NCBI GenBank assembly: GCA_965652975.1
Contig: CBFGYO010000004.1
Location: 1-55,955 of the forward strand
Reading direction: 5' to 3'
From: CADEDV01 sp036374495
GTDB taxonomy: Bacteria > Bacteroidota > Bacteroidia > Chitinophagales > Chitinophagaceae
DNA: 55,955 nucleotides
Part shown: positions 16,073 through 24,775 of the stretch, piece by piece
Position numbering within the stretch: the stretch's first letter is position 1
Layout of the letters: each line of letters begins with the position of its first letter
Translations under genes and position numbers: made by a program
Notes under the pieces: generated by a model
Databases searched by the model: none
What the model was told of the DNA's origin: nothing
What the model saw: only the letters and a program-made list of their open reading frames with translations

Positions 16073-18188
16073 AGGCGCCTTCATTGCTTACATCATGACA
16101 GGGAATTTTTTTTAAAGCACAATGTTTTTGCCAAACCTTTCTCGCAAATGATGTAATCGTGGCATCCAGCACCACCTGCCTGATGTTAAGTATTTGATCA
16201 AGTTGATCAAAATCTGTAGTGGCTCTCCGCGAAACTAAAACCAGATCGACCGTTAGTTTTTTTATTTTAGACGCGAAAGCTGTCTTCCTGTCGAGAAACA
16301 GTATTCGTAGCGAGTCGTATATAACACAATATTGTCCATTCGTAGGTGTGGTAATAGATGAAACATGCCGTACCCGGTTTTTGATTCTGCAGGGCATAAT
16401 ATGAAACAGTTGGCTGTATTCATCTTGCAATACGGAACTATCGGCCACGAATAGAACATTACGTTTGTCAAAAATATCAATGACTGTTTTTTTCGGAATA
16501 TTATAAATGACAAGTTGCTTCCGCATACCAGCGATGAAGAATGTATCGGTACGAATTATGAAAAAAACGAGGACAGTTACAAGACAGGCTTTGAGAGCAA
16601 TTTTAGATTTTTCAAACAGCCAGTAAGCACCAAAAGCAAGGGTGATATATAATAAGATCACCTGGGCAGTATTTACATATAATCCTTCCCATACAGAAAA
16701 TGGTAACCTGTCGATGCGCTCCACATAGCTATTCATCATGGCGATCATCCAGGATAATATTTTGCCAGCAAGGGTAGCGATAAAAGGAAAAACCGAAATA
16801 GCACAAAGGAAGATCTCACCAACAAGAATAATACTCGATAATGGTACCGCCACGATATTGGCCAAAAGGAAGTAGTTGGGAAACTGGTGGAAATGATAAA
16901 GACAAATTGGAACAGTAAGTACCTGTGCCGCAATAGTCACTGCATTCAACTTCCACAAAGCATCCAATATTTTGTTTTTAAAGAAAAGCCAGTTGTAAAC
17001 AGGCCGCATAAATAGAACAATACTTAGTACAGCCGTATATGAAAGCTGGAAACCCGCATCCCAAAGCCAGAGCGGATTGATACAAAGTAGCAGGAAGGCT
17101 GAGAAAGCAAGACTATTGAGCATTGAGCTGCGGCGTGAAAGGCATTCCGCCAATGCCAGGCATGTAAACATTACCGCCGATCGCAGGATTGAGGGTTGCG
17201 CCCCAGCCAGGAAACTAAAACTCCAGATGCCCGATAGGATAAGTAGCAACCTCAACCATTTGAGATTTGGATATTTCTTCAACGGCTTAAAGCACAGCAA
17301 TAATAGCGTATAAATAAGTCCAAGATGTAATCCCGAAATGGCAATCACGTGTACAACGCCTGTATTGGTATAGGATTGCACAAGTGCACGATCGAGTTCA
17401 TCCTTGTATCCTATGAGGAGAGCTTCCGACAATCCACGTTCTTTATCGCCTGGAATGTATTTGCGCAAAATGGCGAGTACCCTGTCGCGAGCAGCAAAAA
17501 TAAATTGCTTAATGTAGTGCGTTTGATTTGTTGGAAGAATTTTATAATCATTGGCGTCGAGAAATACCTGGTGCGTGATGTTTTGAGAGAGGCAGTATCG
17601 TTCATAATCAAATGCTCCGGGATTGCCTGAATTTTTAATTGGCTGTAGTTGTTTTGTAAAAATTATTTGTTGTCCATAATGCCAGGATGAGAAGGTATCT
17701 TTTTTAAAATAAATAATGATCCGACCTTTTAAACTTTTGATTGATGTACCGGATAAAACGGATATTGTAGCTAATGATTTTATGGACTTTGTTTTTTCAA
17801 CAGGCGGCTCATCCAGGGTTGCGACAACCGTTTCATTTGGGTGGTATAGTGCACGGATACCCTGTGAGTGGAAGCGGATATCCTTATAATGTTGATTGAT
17901 GGCACCAATGCAAAAGAAGAATACAGTAATGGTTAACCCATTCACGATCCGCCACCGGAAACGATATTTTATCGAAAGCAATGAAAATGCAGTAATGAAA
18001 ACAGGCAGAATGAAAATTGTGTCCCACAGTATCGTTAAATGTATCGGAACATACCACTGGACTGTTATGCCTCCTGTAAAAGAAGTCAGCAGGCGAATAA
18101 AAGGGATTTTTTTCCAAATCGTGGCACCATATGCATGCATACCGTAAAATAGCATAGTGCAGGTCGGTGACCTCGGCCCTTTCAACAA
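16053..18188 (-). CDS. comEC: ComEC/Rec2-family DNA uptake channel protein
   Basis: A protein of up to 711 residues, the inner-membrane channel thought to import single-stranded DNA during natural transformation. A DUF4131-type N-terminal region (about 30-180) is followed by the Competence domain with the signature HVIAISGLHLGL and by LAGAQPSILRSAVMF, then many TM helices. The C-terminal soluble part (from about 560) corresponds to the metallo-beta-lactamase region but lacks an HxHxDH motif. The start is uncertain: in-frame ATGs at 18155 and 18143 would put the first TM nearer the N-terminus. It follows the DinB-like gene by 42 bases. Natural competence of this organism is not shown by this gene alone. 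Confidence 0.9.
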   Translation of the reverse strand: MLKGPRSPTCTMLFYGMHAYGATIWKKIPFIRLLTSFTGGITVQWYVPIHLTILWDTIFILPVFITAFSLLSIKYRFRWRIVNGLTITVFFFCIGAINQHYKDIRFHSQGIRALYHPNETVVATLDEPPVEKTKSIKSLATISVLSGTSIKSLKGRIIIYFKKDTFSSWHYGQQIIFTKQLQPIKNSGNPGAFDYERYCLSQNITHQVFLDANDYKILPTNQTHYIKQFIFAARDRVLAILRKYIPGDKERGLSEALLIGYKDELDRALVQSYTNTGVVHVIAISGLHLGLIYTLLLLCFKPLKKYPNLKWLRLLLILSGIWSFSFLAGAQPSILRSAVMFTCLALAECLSRRSSMLNSLAFSAFLLLCINPLWLWDAGFQLSYTAVLSIVLFMRPVYNWLFFKNKILDALWKLNAVTIAAQVLTVPICLYHFHQFPNYFLLANIVAVPLSSIILVGEIFLCAISVFPFIATLAGKILSWMIAMMNSYVERIDRLPFSVWEGLYVNTAQVILLYITLAFGAYWLFEKSKIALKACLVTVLVFFIIRTDTFFIAGMRKQLVIYNIPKKTVIDIFDKRNVLFVADSSVLQDEYSQLFHIMPCRIKNRVRHVSSITTPTNGQYCVIYDSLRILFLDRKTAFASKIKKLTVDLVLVSRRATTDFDQLDQILNIRQVVLDATITSFARKVWQKHCALKKIPCHDVSNEGAFVMTLR

Positions 18189-18230
18189 AGTGCAATAGAA
18201 AATTACCCGTAGACTTCAGAAAAATGTCTG

Positions 18231-18698
18231 TTATAATAGTTTATTCAGGTAAGCGATTTGTCCCAGGTGATAAATATTATGCTGGATCAAACCATTGAGT
18301 AGAAACCGAAAATTATAATTACGGAAATCGACCTTTTCATCGAGGAATTTATCATCCAGTAATTGCAATCGTGCAATCAATTCCTGGTGCGTGGCTATAT
18401 ATGCTGACAAGCCTTCTTCCCAACCATGAACCGACGGATCTATATCCCTCCAGTCAAGATCTTCGAAGGTTGCCATATCGGTGGCTTTATCTTTTACTAC
18501 TCTCTTCAACGTGAATTCAACCCACGTGAGCATATGATACAACAGGTCGGCAAGTGAATGAGCATCTTTTTTTGGCTTTTTAAACGCCAGCGAAGGTTTT
18601 ATTTCTCGCAGTATTCCATAAACGGAACGTCCAAACCAGGGTTCACCATCAAGAGTGATTTCAAGGTTCCTGATGATGGATTGAATTTCATTTTTCAT
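18231..18698 (-). CDS. DinB-family putative metal-dependent protein
   Basis: A 155-residue four-helix-bundle protein of the DinB/YfiT type. The expected metal triad is visible as His55 (LLYHMLTW) and His140 and His144 (QHNIYHLGQIAYL). Relatives include damage-inducible proteins and thiol-dependent transferases using bacillithiol or mycothiol, but most members have no known reaction. It is the first gene of a leftward group with comEC, and a 350-base divergent intergenic region lies upstream. No operator could be assigned. Confidence 0.85.
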   Translation of the reverse strand: MKNEIQSIIRNLEITLDGEPWFGRSVYGILREIKPSLAFKKPKKDAHSLADLLYHMLTWVEFTLKRVVKDKATDMATFEDLDWRDIDPSVHGWEEGLSAYIATHQELIARLQLLDDKFLDEKVDFRNYNFRFLLNGLIQHNIYHLGQIAYLNKLL

Positions 18699-19048
18699 GA
18701 TAAGTCGAGATTAATTTACACCTATACACATGGATAAATTTACCGCAGTTTTAGCCAGACATGGCCTTTTACAAGCTCCAATAACAGTTTTTTGAACTGC
18801 ACCGGGTATTTTAATGTATAATCATTCATTAAGTAGTATTACAGCACCTATTATTTTCACGGTTTCTTGCCATGATTTTCACGGTATTTCTTTCACAAAA
18901 CCCTCACTATAGCCTGATAATCCATTATTTATAAATAATTACAATTCATAATTGATTGATTCTATACGGGTTATATAAATCATCGCTTTTGTAGGTCGGA
19001 TAGCTTTAGGCTGTCAAATTTTTTTAATCATTCTAAATCCTCAAAGCC
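18699..19048. other. 350-base divergent intergenic region
   Basis: It separates the leftward DinB-like gene from the rightward gene at 19049. It is AT-rich and I see no ORF or RNA gene. Its one clear structure is an 11-base direct repeat described separately. No convincing TAnnTTTG box was found next to 19049; the nearest, CGCTTTTG, matches poorly. Confidence 0.6.
18853..18885. repeat. 11-base direct repeat with 22-base period
   Basis: ATTTTCACGGT occurs at 18853-18863 and 18875-18885. The start-to-start distance of 22 bases is about two helical turns, as in operators for dimeric or cooperative regulators. It lies in a divergent intergenic region about 165 bases before 19049. Could be chance. 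Confidence 0.55.
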
Positions 19049-19525
19049 ATGGTTACTATTGAAAAAAAAACATTAAAGGTGGGAAAGCTGGTCGACACTG
19101 CACACGTTGAGACCGTAATCAGAAACTACAAGCAAGAACGTTGGGTACACAACTCCAGGCGCATTGGAAAGGAAGACTCCTTAAGTGTATGGTTAAGCGT
19201 AGGCGAACTGGAAGAATTTTTTGCCAAAGTGAAGGATTGCGGTGGGGATGGAATCCGGTTTCATTTTGGTGTGTACAGTGACGACTTCAAAGACAATCCA
19301 CTTTACGCGGGCCGGCAAACGTTGGTGCTGGTTGGAACTAAACAGAAGACGACGAGGCAAGGACCAGTAAACAAGAATATTTATGTAAACGCTGAGAAAG
19401 GCCACTCTATCCTTGCTTATAATTTCGCGCTACCTTGTCCGCCACACTGCTCTCCGGTAGACATTGATAAAGGTCTCGGCATTACCATCGTCGACAATGG
19501 GGAAGATGGTATGATCATATCATAA
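19049..19525 (+). CDS. Uncharacterised soluble protein
   Basis: A 158-residue protein with no signal peptide and no TM segment. I do not recognise a named domain. Visible features are an N-terminal charged region, a helix around residues 50-62 (VGELEEFFAKVKDCGGDG), a strand-rich middle (GIRFHFGVYSDDF, RQTLVLVGTK), and CPPHCSPVD near residue 130. The pattern of a GGDGIRxxFGVY strand followed by YAGRQTLVLV recalls small unnamed Bacteroidota proteins; I know no function for them. It has a long upstream region and a strong intrinsic terminator 20 bases after its stop, so it is probably a monocistronic, well-expressed gene. The next gene begins the sensor triad. Confidence 0.75.
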   Translation: MVTIEKKTLKVGKLVDTAHVETVIRNYKQERWVHNSRRIGKEDSLSVWLSVGELEEFFAKVKDCGGDGIRFHFGVYSDDFKDNPLYAGRQTLVLVGTKQKTTRQGPVNKNIYVNAEKGHSILAYNFALPCPPHCSPVDIDKGLGITIVDNGEDGMIIS

Positions 19526-19545
19526 TGCAAACCTCATTTTTTGTC

Positions 19546-19578
19546 AAACAGGCCTTTTAAAATGGGCCTGTTTTTTTT
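19546..19578 (+). terminator. Intrinsic terminator
   Basis: Arms AAACAGGCC (19546-19554) and GGCCTGTTT (19565-19573) with a T-run immediately after. It isolates the uncharacterised gene at 19049 from the sensor triad, whose first start codon is only 13 bases away. Confidence 0.88.
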
Positions 19579-19590
19579 AGCATTATATTT

Positions 19591-20265
19591 ATGGATAATA
19601 ATATGGAATACGTATTTATTGTAAGGTGGTTGTTGATTATTTGTTTTCTTGTAAGTCTATGGGCTTATTTCAAGAAGCACCCTGATTATCCCTACCTTGC
19701 TTTTTTCCCACCGATTTTATTTATTACGGTGGTAGTTGAATATACCGCCCTGTATTTGGTCAACATTGGAAAACCCAACCTGCTGTTGTATAATTTCTTT
19801 TCAATTTTCTGGGCATGTTACTACTCATACTGCATTTCGTTGATGATAACCAACGTAAAGGTCAAACGTATAATATGGGTAACGATAAGTATCTACTTTA
19901 TCGTGGTGCTATCGAAACTTATTTTTATTGATAATTTACCTACCATGACCTTCAATGCCGGTCCACATTCACTTGGATTCCTAATGATCGTAATCTTTTG
20001 CGTGTACTATTTTTATGAGTTATTCAAGACGCCTAAGTACGTAAACCTTAAAAATAACCCGGCATTCTGGATATGTTCCGGTCTCTTATTTTTCTGTGCT
20101 TGCGGCTTTCCAATGTGGGGGTTTATGAATGTGTGGGGTAAGTTTCCTTTCATCGTCAGGAATTTTATCTTCATACAGATAATCCTGAACGTATTTTTAT
20201 ACTCATTATTCATTATCGGATTTTTATGCATAAGAGCCCCGAAATATACTTTATCGTCATCTTAG
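19591..20265 (+). CDS. Multi-TM membrane protein, putative sensor partner of the kinase
   Basis: A 224-residue protein with about seven hydrophobic segments (near 7-25, 34-55, 62-85, 90-112, 125-145, 155-175 and 186-213) and short loops. It lacks any soluble domain. No named family is recognised. Its 3' end overlaps the histidine kinase start by 40 bases, implying coupled translation and probably a shared complex. I infer that it supplies signal detection for a kinase that itself has only one TM segment and no input domain. The start could instead be the ATG at 19603 (codon 5). TATATTTA just before 19591 may be a -7 box, favouring the later start. Confidence 0.8.
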   Translation: MDNNMEYVFIVRWLLIICFLVSLWAYFKKHPDYPYLAFFPPILFITVVVEYTALYLVNIGKPNLLLYNFFSIFWACYYSYCISLMITNVKVKRIIWVTISIYFIVVLSKLIFIDNLPTMTFNAGPHSLGFLMIVIFCVYYFYELFKTPKYVNLKNNPAFWICSGLLFFCACGFPMWGFMNVWGKFPFIVRNFIFIQIILNVFLYSLFIIGFLCIRAPKYTLSSS

Positions 20266-21029
20266 GGATCATTTTAGGGCTTGTACTTGTCGGTTTTATT
20301 GTCGCTATTTTATTCCTTTACCAGCGCAGGCAGCAAAAGCAGGAACAGGAAATAACCAGGATGAAAGACGCCTATGAAAAGGAAGCGCTCCGTTCACAAC
20401 TGGAGATCCAGGAAAATACCTTGAAAACAATCGCCCAGGAATTACACGACAACATTGGACAAATGTTGTCTGTGGTAAAGTTGTCGCTATCGGTTGTGCC
20501 ACTTGATAATGATGATAAGGCTTACGAACCTATCCGTAGCTCGCAGGAGATACTAAACAAGGCAATATTTGATCTATCAAACCTTACTAAAAGTTTGCAT
20601 ACCGAAAGAATTGTCGATATCGGGCTGGCAGAGTCCATACGTTATGAATTAATTGCAATAAAGAAAGCAGGTATCCTGGATGTACAATACAATGATGATG
20701 GCCCCGAGTGGCCGTTTGGGGAGCAAAAAGCGGTTTTCCTTTTCCGAATGTTCCAGGAAGCGCTGAATAATATTTTGAAGCATGCGAAAGCCACTGAGCT
20801 GATTGTAAACCTGAGTTATGCCAACAATGTGTGCAGGTTGGAGATAAAAGATAACGGCAGGGGTTTCAACATACCAGGCCAGCATCATTTCGCATCTTCC
20901 GGAAGCGGGGTTGGGTTGCGAAGTTTGTATAACAGGGCCAGTATTATCGGAGCTGAAATTTCAATCTGTAGTGCACCAGGAAGTGGAACGACAATCTTAA
21001 TACAACTTCCCTTTGGGGATGAAGAATAG
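20226..21029 (+). CDS. Small NarL-type sensor histidine kinase
   Basis: A 267-residue kinase. It has one TM helix (about 8-31) with almost no periplasmic part, a coiled coil (33-68), the HisKA_3 dimerisation/phosphoacceptor motif ELHDNIGQML with His74, and an HATPase_c domain with an N-box (FQEALNNILKHA), DNGRGF and GSGVGLRSL. It lacks its own sensory domain. It overlaps the multi-TM gene by 40 bases and precedes the response regulator by 6 bases, so the three form one unit. It should phosphorylate the regulator at 21036. The signal is unknown. Confidence 0.92.
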   Translation: MHKSPEIYFIVILGIILGLVLVGFIVAILFLYQRRQQKQEQEITRMKDAYEKEALRSQLEIQENTLKTIAQELHDNIGQMLSVVKLSLSVVPLDNDDKAYEPIRSSQEILNKAIFDLSNLTKSLHTERIVDIGLAESIRYELIAIKKAGILDVQYNDDGPEWPFGEQKAVFLFRMFQEALNNILKHAKATELIVNLSYANNVCRLEIKDNGRGFNIPGQHHFASSGSGVGLRSLYNRASIIGAEISICSAPGSGTTILIQLPFGDEE

Positions 21030-21035
21030 TCTGCT

Positions 21036-21695
21036 ATGTCTAAATCCAACAGGAAAATCACAGTGGCTTTGGCAGATGACCACAGCCTGCTACGGTCTGC
21101 ACTTGCCAAACTAATAAATACGTTTGAAAATTATACCATTCTATTCGAAGCAGATAATGGGAAGGACCTGCGCAATAAAATATTGCAGCAGGTAGTGCCC
21201 GACATTGTGTTGCTTGACGTAAATATGCCCGAGATGGATGGATTTGAAACCACGCAATGGATACACAAAACCTATCCACAAATAAAAGTGCTTGCCCTGT
21301 CTATGTTTAGCGATGAAAAAACAATCATCAAAATGTTCAGGGTAGGCGCAAAGGGTTATTTACTGAAGAATACTGATGCCGATGAGTTGAAGAAGGCCCT
21401 CGACTCGCTTGTAGATAAAGACGTGTACCTGTCCGATTATGTATCCGGTAAACTTGTAAGCGGCCTTCACGAGGATTTGGATAAACCTGTAAAGGAAGTT
21501 GTGCTCAACGAAAAAGAAAGAGAATTCCTTCGCTGGACCTGTTCAGAATTGTCATATAAAGACATCGCTGGAAAGATGTTTGTAAGCCCGCGTACCGTCG
21601 ACGACTACCGACAGGCACTATTCCACAAACTAAAAGTGCACAGTAGGGTGGGATTGGTGATGTATGCGATAAAAAACGGGATTGTTCAGGTATGA
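21036..21695 (+). CDS. NarL/FixJ-family response regulator
   Basis: A 219-residue two-domain regulator. The receiver domain has the acidic pair at Asp14/Asp15 and the phosphoacceptor Asp61 in VLLDVNMPEMDG, then Ser and Lys positions (ALSMF, GYLLKN). The C-terminal LuxR-type helix-turn-helix spans about 150-212 (LNEKEREFLRWTCSELSYKDIA, SPRTVDDYR). It is the partner of the kinase just upstream. Targets are unknown; its own triad is a natural candidate, but no operator is recognisable. A heptamer hairpin begins 5 bases after its stop and separates it from the convergent carB gene. Confidence 0.94.
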   Translation: MSKSNRKITVALADDHSLLRSALAKLINTFENYTILFEADNGKDLRNKILQQVVPDIVLLDVNMPEMDGFETTQWIHKTYPQIKVLALSMFSDEKTIIKMFRVGAKGYLLKNTDADELKKALDSLVDKDVYLSDYVSGKLVSGLHEDLDKPVKEVVLNEKEREFLRWTCSELSYKDIAGKMFVSPRTVDDYRQALFHKLKVHSRVGLVMYAIKNGIVQV

Positions 21696-21699
21696 GCCA

Positions 21700-21790
21700 G
21701 ATAAAAGATAAAAACTAAAAGATAAAAGTTGTACCGATTCGGTATCTCCGACTGGATACAATTTTTATCTTTTAGTTTTTATCTTTTATC
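21700..21790. repeat. GNTAAAA heptamer hairpin, copy 2 (best conserved)
   Basis: Both arms hold four heptamers in the same order (GATAAAA, GATAAAA, ACTAAAA, GATAAAA). Arms 21700-21733 and 21757-21790 are complementary at 33 of 34 positions. The 35-nt core at 21728-21762 has the apex TCGG-TATCT-CCGA. It starts 5 bases after the response-regulator stop and its last base is the first of the carB stop. It can act as a terminator on either strand. Confidence 0.92.
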
Positions 21791-24651
21791 TATTTACTCA
21801 GGTACATACTCCTATCCTTATACAACTGCCTGAAATAAGGATCCCGCAGGTCTTTGATAAATCGAATGGCTTCACCTGTTGATTTCATTTCCGGTCCCAG
21901 TTCCTTGTTCACGCCCGGGAATTTGTTGAAGCTAAACACAGGCTCTTTGATGGCATACCCGTCCAGCTTCTTTTCAAAATTGAAATCAGTGACCTTATTC
22001 ACTCCCAGCATTACTTTCGTTGCAATATTGAGATACGGGATCTGGTATGCTTTCGCAATAAATGGAGTTGTTCTTGACGCACGAGGGTTGGCCTCTATCA
22101 CGTACACTTTGCTGTTTTTGATCGCAAACTGGATATTGATAAGTCCTTTGATATTTAGCTTTCGTGCGATCTTTTCAGCATATTCTTCCATGGTATGAAC
22201 TACAAGCGGTGTAAGATTGAATGCAGGCAATACGGCATTGCTGTCACCACTATGGATGCCCGCAGGTTCAATGTGTTCCATAACGCCCATTACATGAAAA
22301 TCGGTACCATCAAATATGGCGTCTATCTCTGCTTCCTGGCATCGATCGAGGAAATGATCAATCAGTATTTTATTTCCCGGTATATGTTTTAATAAACTTA
22401 CTACGGCATTCTCCACCTCATCGTCATTGATTACGATACGCATCCGTTGTCCGCCCAATACATAAGAAGGTCTTACAAGTACGGGGTAGCCTACCTTATT
22501 TGCTACTACAACCGCTTCATCCACATCATGAGCCGTTCCGTATTCAGGATAAGGGATATCCAGTTCTTTGAGCATGTCGCTAAACCTTCCACGGTCTTCT
22601 GCGATATCCATACTATCGTAGGAGGTGCCGATAATCCTGATCCCTTTTTCATGTAATTTTTCTGCAAGCTTTAGGGCCGTTTGGCCGCCAAGCTGTACAA
22701 TTACACCTTCGGGTTTTTCATGTTCAATTATTTCCCATAAATGTTCCCAATACACCGGTTCGAAGTACAATTTATCAGCCATGTCGAAATCGGTAGAAAC
22801 CGTTTCGGGGTTGCAGTTAACCATTATTGACTCGTAACCACATTCTTTGATAGCCAGCAAGCCGTGTACACAACAATAATCGAATTCAATGCCCTGGCCA
22901 ATACGGTTTGGACCCGACCCCAACACGATTATTTTCTTCTTATCCGACACCTTGGATTCGTTTGAAGAAGCAAACGTGCCATTGCCCGCAATTGATTGTT
23001 GAGGGTTATTTTCAAATGTGGAATAGAAATATGGAGTTTTAGCTTCAAACTCTGCACTACAGGTATCTACCATTTTGTATACACGTGTAATGCCAGCAGC
23101 TTTCCTCTTTTCGTATACATCCGATTCATTGTCGTGGCGTGTAATCCTGCTTATCTGTTCATCGCTAAAGCCATTTACCTTGGCTTCTCTTAATAATTCG
23201 AGTGGTAAATTATCCAGGTCATATTTCCCGATTTCTTTCTCCAGGTTTACGATTTTCTGAATTTCATAAATAAACCAACGGTCGATACCATTTGTCGCAC
23301 GTGAGATGGTGCTTACCGAAATACCGGCCATCAGGGCGTCCTTGATCCGGAAAATGCGATCCCATTTCGGCGTTTTGATATACTCAAGCAGCTCGTCGGC
23401 GTGCATCAGGCTTTTGCCATAGTAACCAAGCCCGACGGCATTGTTCTCAAGGCTCTGACAGGCTTTTTGTACAGCTTCGGTAAAGCTTCTGCCAATTGCC
23501 ATCACCTCACCAACACTTTTCATTTGCAAGCCAAGTGTGTCATTGGCACCTTTGAATTTGTCGAAGTTCCACCGCGGTATTTTCACGATCACATAATCCA
23601 GCGCCGGTTCAAAATATGCCGATGTAGTTTTTGTGATCTGGTTTTCCAATTCGTCCAGCGTGTAGCCAATCGCAAGTTTGGCTGCAATTTTCGCAATTGG
23701 ATATCCTGTTGCTTTACTTGCGAGTGCCGAAGACCGGCTTACTCTGGGATTAATCTCAATAGCGATGATTTCTTCAGTGTCTGGATTGAGCGCAAACTGC
23801 ACATTGCAACCTCCTGCAAAATTGCCGAGGTCGCGCATCATTCGTATAGCAGTATTCCGCATCAATTGCATAGCGGTATCGCTAAGTGTCATAGCCGGGG
23901 CCACCGTAATGGAGTCGCCGGTATGCACGCCCATCGGGTCAAAATTTTCGACTGTACAAATGATACATACGTTATCGGCCGCATCCCGCAACAGTTCGAG
24001 CTCAAACTCTTTCCAACCCAACACGGCCTTTTCCACCAATACTTCATGAATGGGTGATGCCTGCAGCCCCCTGTTGAGTGCATCGTCGAGTTCCGACTTA
24101 TCGTGTACAAATCCTCCACCCGTACCACCCAGGGTAAATGATGGACGAATTACAAGCGGAAATCCTATGTCCTGTGCAAATTCCTTACCCTCCAGAAAGG
24201 AGTTGGCGGTTTTTGCAGTAGCAACAGGTACGCCCAGTTGTATCATCCACTGCCGGAATTTTTCACGGTCCTCGGCCTTGTCTATAGCTTTGATATCCAC
24301 GCCGATAAGTCGCACATTATATTTTTGCCACACACCCAGGTCCTCGGCTTCCTTGGCAAGGTTTAGAGCAGTTTGACCACCCATGGTAGGCAACACAGCA
24401 TCAATCTGGTTTTCTTCCAGGATTTGTTCTATACTTTCAACTGTAAGAGGCAACAGGTATACCTTATCTGCCATCATCGGATCCGTCATGATGGTGGCAG
24501 GATTGCTATTGATAAGGAATACTTTCACACCTTCTTCCCGCAAGCTTCGGGCGGCCTGTGTGCCGGAATAGTCGAATTCACATGCTTGTCCAATAATAAT
24601 AGGCCCTGAACCAATGATCAGGACCGATTTAATAGAAGTATCTTTTGGCAT
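21790..24651 (-). CDS. carB: Carbamoyl-phosphate synthase large subunit, lacking the MGS-like domain
   Basis: A 953-residue enzyme that makes carbamoyl phosphate from bicarbonate, ammonia from CarA, and two ATP, for pyrimidines and arginine. Two homologous ATP-grasp halves are visible: the first opens VLIIGSGPIIIGQACEFDYSG and the second, near residue 573, IIVLGSGPNRIGQGIEFDY. The oligomerisation domain lies between them. The protein ends about 15 residues after GPEMKSTGEAIRF. In E. coli CarB (1073 residues) the allosteric MGS-like domain follows that point, so UMP/ornithine control through that domain should be absent. Similar short CarBs are, to my knowledge, usual in Bacteroidota. TACTTTTG at 24727-24720 (minus) could be the -7 box. 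No carA is in the window. Confidence 0.95.
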   Translation of the reverse strand: MPKDTSIKSVLIIGSGPIIIGQACEFDYSGTQAARSLREEGVKVFLINSNPATIMTDPMMADKVYLLPLTVESIEQILEENQIDAVLPTMGGQTALNLAKEAEDLGVWQKYNVRLIGVDIKAIDKAEDREKFRQWMIQLGVPVATAKTANSFLEGKEFAQDIGFPLVIRPSFTLGGTGGGFVHDKSELDDALNRGLQASPIHEVLVEKAVLGWKEFELELLRDAADNVCIICTVENFDPMGVHTGDSITVAPAMTLSDTAMQLMRNTAIRMMRDLGNFAGGCNVQFALNPDTEEIIAIEINPRVSRSSALASKATGYPIAKIAAKLAIGYTLDELENQITKTTSAYFEPALDYVIVKIPRWNFDKFKGANDTLGLQMKSVGEVMAIGRSFTEAVQKACQSLENNAVGLGYYGKSLMHADELLEYIKTPKWDRIFRIKDALMAGISVSTISRATNGIDRWFIYEIQKIVNLEKEIGKYDLDNLPLELLREAKVNGFSDEQISRITRHDNESDVYEKRKAAGITRVYKMVDTCSAEFEAKTPYFYSTFENNPQQSIAGNGTFASSNESKVSDKKKIIVLGSGPNRIGQGIEFDYCCVHGLLAIKECGYESIMVNCNPETVSTDFDMADKLYFEPVYWEHLWEIIEHEKPEGVIVQLGGQTALKLAEKLHEKGIRIIGTSYDSMDIAEDRGRFSDMLKELDIPYPEYGTAHDVDEAVVVANKVGYPVLVRPSYVLGGQRMRIVINDDEVENAVVSLLKHIPGNKILIDHFLDRCQEAEIDAIFDGTDFHVMGVMEHIEPAGIHSGDSNAVLPAFNLTPLVVHTMEEYAEKIARKLNIKGLINIQFAIKNSKVYVIEANPRASRTTPFIAKAYQIPYLNIATKVMLGVNKVTDFNFEKKLDGYAIKEPVFSFNKFPGVNKELGPEMKSTGEAIRFIKDLRDPYFRQLYKDRSMYLSK

Positions 24652-24775
24652 TTTATATAGAGCGGTATAACCCCGTCATTTTTATTTTCTGAACACGAGA
24701 GAAAAAAATACAAATTGCGCAAAAGTAAGGGAATAGAAGGGTATTGGAGGGCCTTCACCTGCTTTTTTTTGAAGT

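Noticed and set aside
23401..24057. 218-codon plus-strand frame inside carB
   Set aside because: Antisense to a conserved enzyme, no recognisable domain, and a His/Cys/Phe-rich composition typical of a shadow frame.
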